A stretch of DNA of 64,000 nucleotides from CAWINH01 sp963837425 (GTDB taxonomy: Bacteria > Chloroflexota > Limnocylindria > QHBO01). Under the pieces are notes generated by a model that saw nothing but the letters and a program-made list of their open reading frames with translations, was not told the DNA's origin and did not search any database. The stretch spans positions 124,001-188,000 of the forward strand of contig CAWINH010000006.1 of assembly GCA_963837425.1 (NCBI GenBank), read 5' to 3'. The position numbers and the translations under genes were made by a program. Positions 57,641-64,000 of the stretch are shown here, one piece after another (positions within the stretch are counted from its first letter, which is position 1; each line of letters opens with the position of its first letter).

Positions 57641-60010
57641 TCAGCCGTCGCGCTCGACGGCGTCGACGAGCTCGCGGAGGCGGCGCACCCGCTCCGGCCG
57701 CTCGCTGACGTAGCGCTCGATCGCGTCGAGGATGTGCTGCTGGCCGAGGTGCGCCTCGTCGATCACCTCGTCCACCGAGCCGCCGGTCCGCCACCGATCG
57801 TCCCAGTCGGAGCTGAGCGAGTACTCCTGGGCGATGGGCCCGTCGACCCAGTCGCGCATGAGCTTGAAGGCGCGGTTCGTGATCGCCATCCCGTCCCAGC
57901 GGTCCGCCGGGGAGCACAGACGCTCCTGGTACGCAGCATCCTGCATCCGGAACAGCTGCGGGCTGACCGCCGCCACGATCCGGACGTTCAGGCCCCGCTT
58001 CTCCACCTCGGGGAGCACCTTCACGACGTTCGCGGTCGACATCGTGCCCTGGACGTAGACCGTCCCGGCGCACGGCGCGTCGGGCGACGGGGCGTGCAGG
58101 ACGTACGCGCCCCGCGCCGCCTCGAAATGCGACGCCATCCCCAAAGCGGCGCGATCCGGGATCTCGACCGCGGGCCGAGTGAGGTGCAGGGCAACGATCG
58201 GCACCGGGGTGGCGAGCGCCGCCGCGAGCAGGACCGGCACCTCGTTGTACTCCCACGGGTGGAGGTCAATGACGTGGCCCTCGGGGAAGAGCTGGGTCAC
58301 GCCGGTGGCGAAGATCCCGAAGTGGGTCCGCGAGTCCTCCGCCGTCTCCGGCCCCGAGTGGCCGGCGACCCAGATCACCTTGCCGAGCTTCAGCTCGCAG
58401 TCCTGCGCGAGCTGGGAGAAGAGGCGCATCGGCCCATATTTCAGGTACGAGAACGAGCCGTACGTCGAGCAGGCCGCCCAGAACCCGTTGAACGATCTCA
58501 TCGGGTCATCCGCCAGGTTGACGGTCGCGATCCCCACGCTGACGCCGGCGTTCGTGAACTCGGTGATCTCCTGGGGCAGGAGCGCCCCGCGCGGGTTCGT
58601 CTCGCGGTCGTACCAGCCCCAGCCGGCAAGCCCCTCCCAGTCCTTCGCGAAGCCGCTGATGTTCGTGGAATCGGCGAGGTCGGCGCTGCTCGCGATCACG
58701 AGCGGGCGGTCGTACTCGGCGCGCGCGGTGGCGTTGACCCACGCGCCCCAGGCGGCCAGCGCGGCGCGGTTCGGTGCCTTCTCGCCGGGCTGCTTCCAGA
58801 TGGAGGGCGGGTAGGCGGAGACGTCGGTGAAGCGCGGATCGTCGAAGATCTCGGCGCCGTGCCCACCGAGGTGGAAGCCCTCCACGTGGTCCGGGACGCT
58901 CTCGGCGATCTCCACCAGGCGGTCGCTGATCGCGTCGACCACGTCAGTGCGCTCGCGCAGGACGTTGATCGCCACCTCGAGGTTCTCGCGCGCCTGCGCC
59001 GCGAGCTCCCCCGCGTCGGCGGGCGCCGGCTCGTCGACGCCCGCGTAGGTCACGCCGTAGCGCTCCATGAACCCGTGGCGGACCGTCCAGAACGGCTCGG
59101 AGTTCATGGGGTGCGGCGTTCCGTGGCTCTTGTTGTCGTACTTCCCGTAGCCGCGCCCCTTGCGGGTCTTGAACCAGGCGACCGATGGCACCCGTTCCGG
59201 GTTCTCGCCGCGCGCCGCCTCGAGCACGGCGCGGGTCGCCGGTCCCCACTCCGAGCCCCGCTCGGTCCCGGTCACCCGCCAGCCGTAGGCGCGGAACCAC
59301 GACTCGGGAGTGCCGGGCACGACCCGGCTGATCGGCGTGTCGTCGATCCCGAAGTCGTTCCAGTCGAGGAGGAAGACGAGGTTGTCGAGCCCCAGCCCCC
59401 AGGCCGTGTTCCGTGTCTCGTGGCTGGCGCCCGGGGTCAGGCCGCCCTCGCCCTCGACGACGAAGACCTTCACCTCGCCCGCGCCGGCGAGCTTGAGCGC
59501 GACGGCCTCCCCGGCGGCGGGCGGCATCCCGTGACCGGACGGCCCGGTGTTGAACTTCAGGAAGAGGGTCTTGCCCTCCATCTCCGCGTGCCCGGCCAGC
59601 CCGCCGCGGCGGCGGAGCTGAAGGAGGTCGGTCCAGTGCAGTGCCCAGCGCCCGTCGTCGGGCAGGACGAACGCGGGGTCCGGGTCCCGCTCGGCACGTG
59701 CCCGCAGCGTCTCGTTGAGGACCGCCAGGGTGCAGTACACGAGCGGCACGGTGTGACCCGCGGAGAGGACGAAGCGGTCGCCGAAGGGCCGCCACGGGCG
59801 GCGGATGTCCCAGCGCATGGCGCCCGACAGGAGGAGCGAGACGAAGGCGTGGAGCTTCGAGCGCGAGCCGCCCGGGTGCCCCGACTGCCGGTAGTTGAGC
59901 GCGAGGTCCAGGACCTCGTCGATGACGTCGCCGATGACCTGCCAGTGCGCGAACTCGGGCTCGGCCCCCGCGTAGAGCTCCGCGACCGCCGATGGACGGG
60001 TGGCGGTCAC
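57641..60010 (-). CDS. transketolase-family thiamine diphosphate enzyme
   Basis: 789 residues, GTG start. N-terminal ThDP-binding part: 'VLDLALNYRQSGHPGGSRSKLHAFVSLLLSG', 'VFVVEGEGGLTPGASHETRNTAWGLGLDNLVFLLDWNDFGIDD'. Middle pyrimidine domain: 'FNGFWAACSTYGSFSYLKYGPMRLFSQ'. C-terminal domain: 'GTVYVQGTMSTANVVKVLPEVEKRGLNVRIVAAVS'. About 100 residues longer than classical transketolases. It probably transfers two-carbon ketol units in sugar-phosphate metabolism. 16 bp after the aminotransferase gene. A phosphoketolase was considered but the motifs fit transketolase better. Confidence 0.85.
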   Translation of the reverse strand: MTATRPSAVAELYAGAEPEFAHWQVIGDVIDEVLDLALNYRQSGHPGGSRSKLHAFVSLLLSGAMRWDIRRPWRPFGDRFVLSAGHTVPLVYCTLAVLNETLRARAERDPDPAFVLPDDGRWALHWTDLLQLRRRGGLAGHAEMEGKTLFLKFNTGPSGHGMPPAAGEAVALKLAGAGEVKVFVVEGEGGLTPGASHETRNTAWGLGLDNLVFLLDWNDFGIDDTPISRVVPGTPESWFRAYGWRVTGTERGSEWGPATRAVLEAARGENPERVPSVAWFKTRKGRGYGKYDNKSHGTPHPMNSEPFWTVRHGFMERYGVTYAGVDEPAPADAGELAAQARENLEVAINVLRERTDVVDAISDRLVEIAESVPDHVEGFHLGGHGAEIFDDPRFTDVSAYPPSIWKQPGEKAPNRAALAAWGAWVNATARAEYDRPLVIASSADLADSTNISGFAKDWEGLAGWGWYDRETNPRGALLPQEITEFTNAGVSVGIATVNLADDPMRSFNGFWAACSTYGSFSYLKYGPMRLFSQLAQDCELKLGKVIWVAGHSGPETAEDSRTHFGIFATGVTQLFPEGHVIDLHPWEYNEVPVLLAAALATPVPIVALHLTRPAVEIPDRAALGMASHFEAARGAYVLHAPSPDAPCAGTVYVQGTMSTANVVKVLPEVEKRGLNVRIVAAVSPQLFRMQDAAYQERLCSPADRWDGMAITNRAFKLMRDWVDGPIAQEYSLSSDWDDRWRTGGSVDEVIDEAHLGQQHILDAIERYVSERPERVRRLRELVDAVERDG

Positions 60011-60026
60011 GACGCGGAGCCGGCCT

Positions 60027-61232
60027 TCACGATGCCGAGCCGGCGGTCGCCAGCTCGCCGGTCCGTTCGAGCTTCGCGAGCGACTCGCCCATGCGCTCGA
60101 GCGCGGCGCTGATGTTCTCGCGACTGTTCGCGTAGCTGAGGCGCAGGAAACCCTCCCCGAACTGCCCGAACGCGGTGCCCGCCAGTCCGCAGACCCCCGC
60201 GTCGTAGAGGAGGTGGTCGGCAATCTGAGCGCTGCTGCGGCCGAAGCTCGACACGTTCGGGAACGCGTAGAAGGCGCCGTGGGGCATGACGCAGGTCACG
60301 CCGGGGATCGCGTTCAGCCCCTCCACGATGAGGCTGCGGCGGGCGATGAACTCGTCGCGGAATTGCTGCGGCTCGTCCTGCGGCCCGGTCAGCGCGGCGA
60401 TCGCGCCGGCCTGGGCGAACGCGTTCGTGCAGCTCACGCTGTTGATGACGAGGCGGCTGAAGCTCGGGAGCAGCCAGTCGGGGATGATCCCGTAGCCGAG
60501 CCGCCAGCCGGTCATCGCGAACGTCTTGGAGAAGCCGTCGAGGGTGATCGTCCGTTCCGCCATCCCGGGGAGCGTCGCGATGCTGAGCAGCTTGCCCTCG
60601 TACTGGAGCCGGCCGTAGATCTCGTCGGCCAGCACCACGAGGTCGTGGTCCTGCGCGATCTGCGCAATTTGCCGGATGTCCTCCTCGGTGAGCACCGAGC
60701 CGGTCGGGTTCTGCGGTGAGTTGAAGACGATGAGCCGCGTCCGGTCGGTGACGAGCGAGTCGATCTCGCCGACGTCCATCCGGAAGTCATCGGCCTCGCG
60801 GAGCCGGGCCGCGACCGGGACGCCGCCAACGTATCGGGCCATGGACTCGTAGATCGGGAAGCCGGGATTCGGGTAGATGACCTCGTCCCCCTCGTTGATG
60901 AGGGCGAGCATCGTGTAGAACATGATCGGCTTGGCGCCGGGGGTGACGACGACGTTGTCGGGGCTGGTCTCGATCCCCTTCCAGCGCTTCACGTCGGCGA
61001 CGATCGCCTCTCGCAAGGGGGCGATTCCGGTGGCACCGGTGTAGTGGGTCATTCCCTCGTCCAGGAGGCCGCGCGCCGCCGCCTCCTTGATGTGGCGGGG
61101 GGTGTCGAAGTCCGGCTCGCCGATCTCGAGGTGGATGACGTCGCGCCCGGTGGCCTCGAGCGCCCGCGCGCGGGCGGCCGCCTCGAAGGCGGTCTCGGTC
61201 CCGATGCGCTCCATGCGGCCTGCGAGCTTCAC
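60027..61232 (-). CDS. class I/II pyridoxal-phosphate aminotransferase
   Basis: 401 residues. Fold-type I landmarks: 'EIGEPDFDTPRHIKEAA', 'HYTGATGIAPLREAI', 'PNPGFPIYESMARYVGG', 'FNSPQNPTGSVLTEEDI', 'ADEIYGRL', the PLP-lysine 'LDGFSKTFAMTGWRLGYG' and 'FLRLSYANSRENI' (Arg for carboxylate). An aspartate/aromatic-type transaminase; substrate unclear. GTG at 61232 has GGAG 8 nt upstream. Its leader contains the tandem repeat at 61246-61303. Confidence 0.93.
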   Translation of the reverse strand: MKLAGRMERIGTETAFEAAARARALEATGRDVIHLEIGEPDFDTPRHIKEAAARGLLDEGMTHYTGATGIAPLREAIVADVKRWKGIETSPDNVVVTPGAKPIMFYTMLALINEGDEVIYPNPGFPIYESMARYVGGVPVAARLREADDFRMDVGEIDSLVTDRTRLIVFNSPQNPTGSVLTEEDIRQIAQIAQDHDLVVLADEIYGRLQYEGKLLSIATLPGMAERTITLDGFSKTFAMTGWRLGYGIIPDWLLPSFSRLVINSVSCTNAFAQAGAIAALTGPQDEPQQFRDEFIARRSLIVEGLNAIPGVTCVMPHGAFYAFPNVSSFGRSSAQIADHLLYDAGVCGLAGTAFGQFGEGFLRLSYANSRENISAALERMGESLAKLERTGELATAGSAS

Positions 61233-61245
61233 TCGAGCGCTCCTT

Positions 61246-61303
61246 GTCTCGTTACGACTTCGTCTCGTTGCGACTTCTCGTTGCGACTTCTCGTTGCGAC
61301 TTC
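61246..61303 (-). repeat. short tandem repeat in aminotransferase leader
   Basis: Four units with core TCGTTGCGACTTC (first unit TCGTTACGACTTC): two of 16 bp (61246-61261, 61262-61277, each prefixed GTC) and two of 13 bp (61278-61290, 61291-61303). They end 14 bp before the GTG start, so they lie in the promoter or 5' untranslated leader. Confidence 0.75.
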
Positions 61304-61391
61304 GCCGCGCGTCCGTCGCGAACGGTCTTCGTAAGAGTGTACCGATGCAGTGGCGGGCACGAACGGTGACACGCGGCCTCATTGGCGCGCC

Positions 61392-61610
61392 GGTCGCCCA
61401 ATGACGCCAATTGCGAAGATCCGCCCCGCTCTTTCGCCCCGGCGGTCGCTCAGTGACCAAGCAGCGCGAGAGCACCCGCTTTGGCGCCCCTCGTTCGCTC
61501 TTATCGTCGCCCAGCGACCGCCGATGGCGAGGCGGGGCCGCCGCGGCCCGAGGGAGGGTCGCCACGTATCGACCGGCGCGTTCACGCCCCGTCGTGTGCG
61601 CCCAGTGAAC
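61392..61610. repeat. series of small palindromic boxes
   Basis: In the 61304-61785 non-coding stretch, related short palindromes recur: GGTCGCCCAATGACGCC (61392), GGTCGCTCAGTGACC (61444-61458), GTCGCCCAGCGAC (61506-61518) and a weaker GTGCGCCCAGTGAAC near 61596. Each has a 3-nt centre (CCA or TCA). No gene is seen here. Confidence 0.45.
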
Positions 61611-61706
61611 GCATCGGACACCGAAACCCCGGATTCAGGCCTGGATGTCACGCCCGGTGCACATTTCGGTCGTCCGGGCCCTGATTTCAGCCCCCCGATG
61701 TCCGAT

Positions 61707-61766
61707 GTGCACGCCTGGCGCACAAGCGTGCACGCCTGGCGCACAAGCGTGGCCTTGCGCACAAGC
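61707..61766. repeat. 21-bp tandem repeat, two full copies and a partial
   Basis: Two identical adjacent 21-bp copies (61707-61727 and 61728-61748, each starting GTGCACGCCTGG and ending CGCACAAGC) and a degenerate third (61749-61766). They lie just upstream of the promoter of the A-type carrier gene. Confidence 0.75.
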
Positions 61767-61785
61767 GGGGACGCTGATCGGGCTA

Positions 61786-61816
61786 TTGCGGTCAATCCTG
61801 CGCGCGCTGCTATACT
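61786..61816 (+). promoter_or_regulatory. candidate promoter of the A-type Fe-S carrier gene
   Basis: TATACT at 61811-61816 is a good -10 box about 30 bp before the ATG at 61846. A poor -35 (TTGCGG, 61786-61791) lies 19 bp upstream. Confidence 0.4.
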
Positions 61817-61845
61817 TTTCGAAGCAACCAACCACGCGCGAGCTC

Positions 61846-62289
61846 ATGGAGAACCCAACGCTCATGACGATGACCGAGTCGACCCCGCAGCCGACGCCCC
61901 AGGGCACGCCGATTGCCGCCGACGAGCTGCTGGTCACCCTGACCGATGCCGCGGCCGCCAAGGTCGGCGAGCTCCGCGCCCGCGAGGGCAAGGATGCCGC
62001 AGCGCTGCGCCTGTTCGTGAAGAGCGGCGGCTGCTCGGGCTTCAGCTACGGCCTGGCCTTCGACGAGAAGATCGGCGAGGACGACCGCGTCGAGCACCAT
62101 GGCAACGTGCCGGTTGTGATCGACGCCTACAGCGCCCAGTACGTGAGCGGCGCCGAGATCGACTACGTCGACTCCCTGATGGGATCCGGCTTCGCGATCA
62201 ACAACCCGAACGCGGTGTCGAGCTGCGCCTGCGGCTCCTCGTTCAACACCGACGGCTCCCCGGCCCGCGCCGGAGGGTGCGCCCACTAG
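61846..62289 (+). CDS. A-type iron-sulfur carrier (HesB/IscA/ErpA family)
   Basis: 147 residues. A-type core from about residue 28: 'LVTLTDAAAAKVGELRAREGKDAAALRLFVKSGGCSGFSYGLAFDE', and the C-terminal CxC 'NAVSSCACGSSF'. These three conserved cysteines carry or deliver Fe-S clusters. About 30 extra N-terminal residues rich in Thr/Pro precede the core. ATG 61846 fits the -10 box; ATG 61864 is possible. A fourth Cys occurs near the end (GGCAH). Followed by a terminator hairpin. Confidence 0.93.
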   Translation: MENPTLMTMTESTPQPTPQGTPIAADELLVTLTDAAAAKVGELRAREGKDAAALRLFVKSGGCSGFSYGLAFDEKIGEDDRVEHHGNVPVVIDAYSAQYVSGAEIDYVDSLMGSGFAINNPNAVSSCACGSSFNTDGSPARAGGCAH

Positions 62290-62329
62290 CGCCCGACTGG
62301 ACTGCGGATCTCCTCCGCGCAAGGCCGAT

Positions 62330-62352
62330 GGCCCCGGCAGACCGCCGGGGCC
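62330..62352 (+). terminator. G+C-rich terminator hairpin
   Basis: GGCCCCGGC (62330-62338) pairs perfectly with GCCGGGGCC (62344-62352) around a 5-nt loop, 41 bp after the A-type carrier stop and before the convergent epimerase gene. Only TCGTC follows, so no proper T-tract. Confidence 0.6.
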
Positions 62353-62374
62353 TCGTCATGAGCGGGGCCCGCAA

Positions 62375-63298
62375 TCACGCGGCGCGGTAGTGGCGCAGCA
62401 GCTCCGACGCGTATCGGCGCCCGAGCTCGTCGCGATGGTGAACGGCCCACTGGGTGAGGCTCGTGCGCCCGACCGGCGGCGCATCGGAGACGAGCAGGCC
62501 GGCCAGCAGGCCTCGCACCTCGTCGGCGGTGAGCATCACGTCCCGCGTCGCGAGACCCACGATCCCCGCTCCCGCCAACGCGAGCGGCGGCGGCAGGTGA
62601 ACGATCCTCGCGCGCGCGCCAATTGCCCACCTCACGGTCCGCACCAGCTCGTCGAAGGTGAATCGCTCGAGCCCGGGAGCGTCCCGGACGATGCGCTGCT
62701 CGTCGGACAGGGCGAGCGAGGCGATGAGCTCGGCAACGTCCTCGACGTGGACCGGCTGGACGAGATAGCTCCCATCGCCCGGGATCCCGAACACCGGGAC
62801 GTGGCGCAGCGACCACGCGATGTTGTTCAGCAGGATGTCGCCGGGCCCGTAGATCCAGCTCGGCCGCACGATCGCCCACTCGAGCCCGCTGCGCAGCACC
62901 AGCTCCTCGACCCGTGCCTTGCCGCGGAAGTACGGCAGGGGTGAGGCGGCCGACGGATTCGTGATGCTGACCTGGACGACGCGCTGCACCCCGGCCGAGC
63001 GCGCCGCGATCAGGAGGCGCTCGGTGTTCGCGACGGCGCGCTCGTAGGTCGTGCCACCGCGCTCGAAGCGGACCCAGTACGTGTTCACCAGGACCGATGC
63101 ACCCGCGAGACCGCGCCGCAGCGCGGCCGCGTCCGAGAAGTCGAGCGGCTCGGTGCGCATCGCCCCGGACTCGGGCGTCTTCCGCCATGGATGCCCGGTC
63201 AGGTTCACGACCTCCGTCCCACCGGAGAGCAGCCGGCGTGCAACGTGGCGCCCAACGAAGCCGTTCGCCCCGGTGACCGCGACCCGCGTGGTGGTCAT
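62375..63298 (-). CDS. NAD(P)-binding epimerase/dehydratase-like (SDR) protein
   Basis: 307 residues from ATG 63298 (ATG 63331 would add 11 non-homologous residues). Rossmann motif 'RVAVTGANGFVGRHVARRLLSGG', 'RVVQVSITNPSAASPLPYFRGKARVEELVLRSGLEWAIVRPSWIYGPGDILLNNI' and 'VQPVHVEDVAELIASLA', as in atypical SDRs (NDUFA9/complex I-like or NmrA-like). The catalytic YxxxK is only partly kept (YFRGK). Has a good promoter at 63379-63407 and diverges from a winged-helix regulator. Confidence 0.85.
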   Translation of the reverse strand: MTTTRVAVTGANGFVGRHVARRLLSGGTEVVNLTGHPWRKTPESGAMRTEPLDFSDAAALRRGLAGASVLVNTYWVRFERGGTTYERAVANTERLLIAARSAGVQRVVQVSITNPSAASPLPYFRGKARVEELVLRSGLEWAIVRPSWIYGPGDILLNNIAWSLRHVPVFGIPGDGSYLVQPVHVEDVAELIASLALSDEQRIVRDAPGLERFTFDELVRTVRWAIGARARIVHLPPPLALAGAGIVGLATRDVMLTADEVRGLLAGLLVSDAPPVGRTSLTQWAVHHRDELGRRYASELLRHYRAA

Positions 63299-63361
63299 CG
63301 GGCAGTCGTGGCGCCGGCCAGGCGTTGCCATCGGGGTGCGTCCATCTCACCGCTCCATTGT

Positions 63362-63407
63362 GCTAATCTGCGTTAGCAAGTATTAGCCCGATACGTGCTA
63401 CTGTCAA
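63362..63407 (-). promoter_or_regulatory. promoter with overlapping palindrome upstream of the SDR gene
   Basis: On the minus strand TTGACA (63407-63402), 17 bp, then AATACT (63384-63379) make a near-consensus promoter. GCTAA-N6-TTAGC (63362-63377) covers the expected transcription start. The -35 and following bases (TTGACAGTAGCA) are identical to 52012-52023. Likely operator of the divergent regulator. Confidence 0.6.
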
Positions 63408-63444
63408 GGCGCACGTTCGGAAGATCTCGACGGAAGGGAGCGGC

Positions 63445-64000
63445 ATGGCGCCGACGACGCCGACCACGGAGACCGCGGAGCAGATCCGCCGCGAGTTCGC
63501 CGCCGCCTGGGGCGAGATCGGTGGCGCATGGGGCGTGACGCCCTCAACGGCCACGGTGCAGGGCTACCTCCTGGCACACGGCGGCCCGCTCACCGAGCCG
63601 GAGGTGCGCCGAGCGCTCGGGATCAGCCATCGCGCGGCCAGCCTGGCGCTGGCGGAGTGCGAGGAATGGGGGCTCCTGCGCCGCGCGGACGCGCCGCGCC
63701 GCAGCGGTCAGCGCGGGCCGGCCGCCGCCGCGTGGGTGACGGTCGGGGACCACTGGGCCTGGTTCCGGCGGGTCGCCGCGGCGCGCAAGGAGCGAGAGAC
63801 GGATCCGGTGATGCCGGTCATCGAACGCTGCGTCGACCTGTCGGCGCGGGGCGACGATCCCGAGCTCGCCGACCTCCACGAGCGTCTCGTCGGCCTCCTC
63901 GAGTTCGTCCGCCGCTTCGATCGAGGAGTCGAGATCTTCGTGACCGGCGAGCCGGACGCGATCGCCCGCGTCTTCGCCGGGCTGGGTCAGCTCGACGCGG
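63445..64000 (+). CDS. winged-helix transcriptional regulator (GbsR/MarR-like), cut by the window edge
   Basis: ATG 63445 is preceded by GAAGGGAG. 185 codons are visible and the frame is still open at the edge. 'FAAAWGEIGGAWGVTPSTATVQGYLLAHGGPLTEPEVRRALGISHRAASLALAECEEWGLLRRADAPRRSGQRG' is a GbsR-type helix-turn-helix with wing; 'VMPVIERCVDLSARGDDPELADLHERLVGLLEFVRRFD' is the dimerisation helix. Divergent from the SDR gene with the palindrome at 63362 between, so local autoregulation is likely. Confidence 0.85.
   Translation, partial: MAPTTPTTETAEQIRREFAAAWGEIGGAWGVTPSTATVQGYLLAHGGPLTEPEVRRALGISHRAASLALAECEEWGLLRRADAPRRSGQRGPAAAAWVTVGDHWAWFRRVAAARKERETDPVMPVIERCVDLSARGDDPELADLHERLVGLLEFVRRFDRGVEIFVTGEPDAIARVFAGLGQLDA

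Noticed and set aside
57641..60010. Phosphoketolase
   Set aside because: The SGHPGG and C-terminal motifs fit the transketolase family; phosphoketolase-specific segments were not seen.

Overview
The window is about 64 kb of very G+C-rich, gene-dense bacterial DNA with many GTG and TTG starts and overlapping stop/start junctions (ATGA, GTGA). The gene set fits an aerobic, free-living bacterium: a cbb3-like oxidase, complete System I cytochrome c maturation, a full Pst/Pho system, and ECF sigma factors paired with membrane anti-sigma-like proteins. I would guess a high-G+C Chloroflexota (Limnocylindria-like) or a similar lineage. That is inference from gene style; no rRNA or other phylogenetic marker is present. 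I see no tRNA, rRNA, CRISPR array, prophage or transposase gene.

Layout. (a) 0-6 kb: a LacI-type regulator with the start of a DapA-family lyase, an alanine racemase, and a GMC oxidoreductase / small subunit / aldehyde dehydrogenase operon. Near-identical 14-bp operator-like sites lie at 1155 and 6010. (b) 6-11 kb: a molybdenum hydroxylase operon (CoxG-like, FAD, 2Fe-2S, and a molybdopterin subunit split into two genes) ending in a cupin. (c) 11-13.7 kb: ATP-type PEP carboxykinase and a CBS-BON protein. (d) 13.8-26.7 kb: a phosphate island with a DUF47 protein and Pit, then ppk1 / CYTH-CHAD / Nudix-phosphatase, diverging from pstSCAB-phoU and a PhoB/PhoR-like pair across a clear PHO box. (e) 26.7-27.8 kb: divergent yceI and marR. 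(f) 27.8-42.2 kb, all on the minus strand: a cbb3-like oxidase locus running into ccmABCDEFGHI. It includes a second, strongly divergent heme-copper-oxidase-like protein with three visible internal repeats. A membrane-bound LuxR-type regulator lies just upstream. (g) 43.5-49 kb: a 51-bp hairpin tandem array, a lipoprotein, a NarL/histidine kinase pair and ABC permeases; the kinase and the permeases carry several frameshifts. (h) 49-55 kb: an ECF sigma factor with a large anti-sigma-like membrane protein, small lipoproteins and two copies of a ~130-bp MITE-like repeat. (i) 55-57.3 kb: an HxlR regulator, a free-methionine-sulfoxide-reductase-like GAF protein, and an ECF sigma factor overlapping a Rieske protein with an anti-sigma-like N-terminus. 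(j) 57.4-64 kb: a transketolase-family enzyme and an aminotransferase in tandem, a repeat-rich 600-bp intergenic region, an A-type Fe-S carrier, an NAD-binding epimerase-like protein and a divergent winged-helix regulator cut by the right edge.

How it fits together. Phosphate sensing (PstSCAB, PhoU, PhoR, PhoB) probably acts through the four-repeat PHO box between ppk1 and pstS, coupling uptake to polyphosphate metabolism. The oxidase genes and the c-type cytochrome maturation genes they depend on form one nearly continuous transcription unit. The most unusual items are the triplicated heme-copper-oxidase-like protein (36036-38054), the split molybdenum hydroxylase, the Rieske/anti-sigma fusion next to an ECF sigma factor, the hairpin repeat array and the MITE-like pair.
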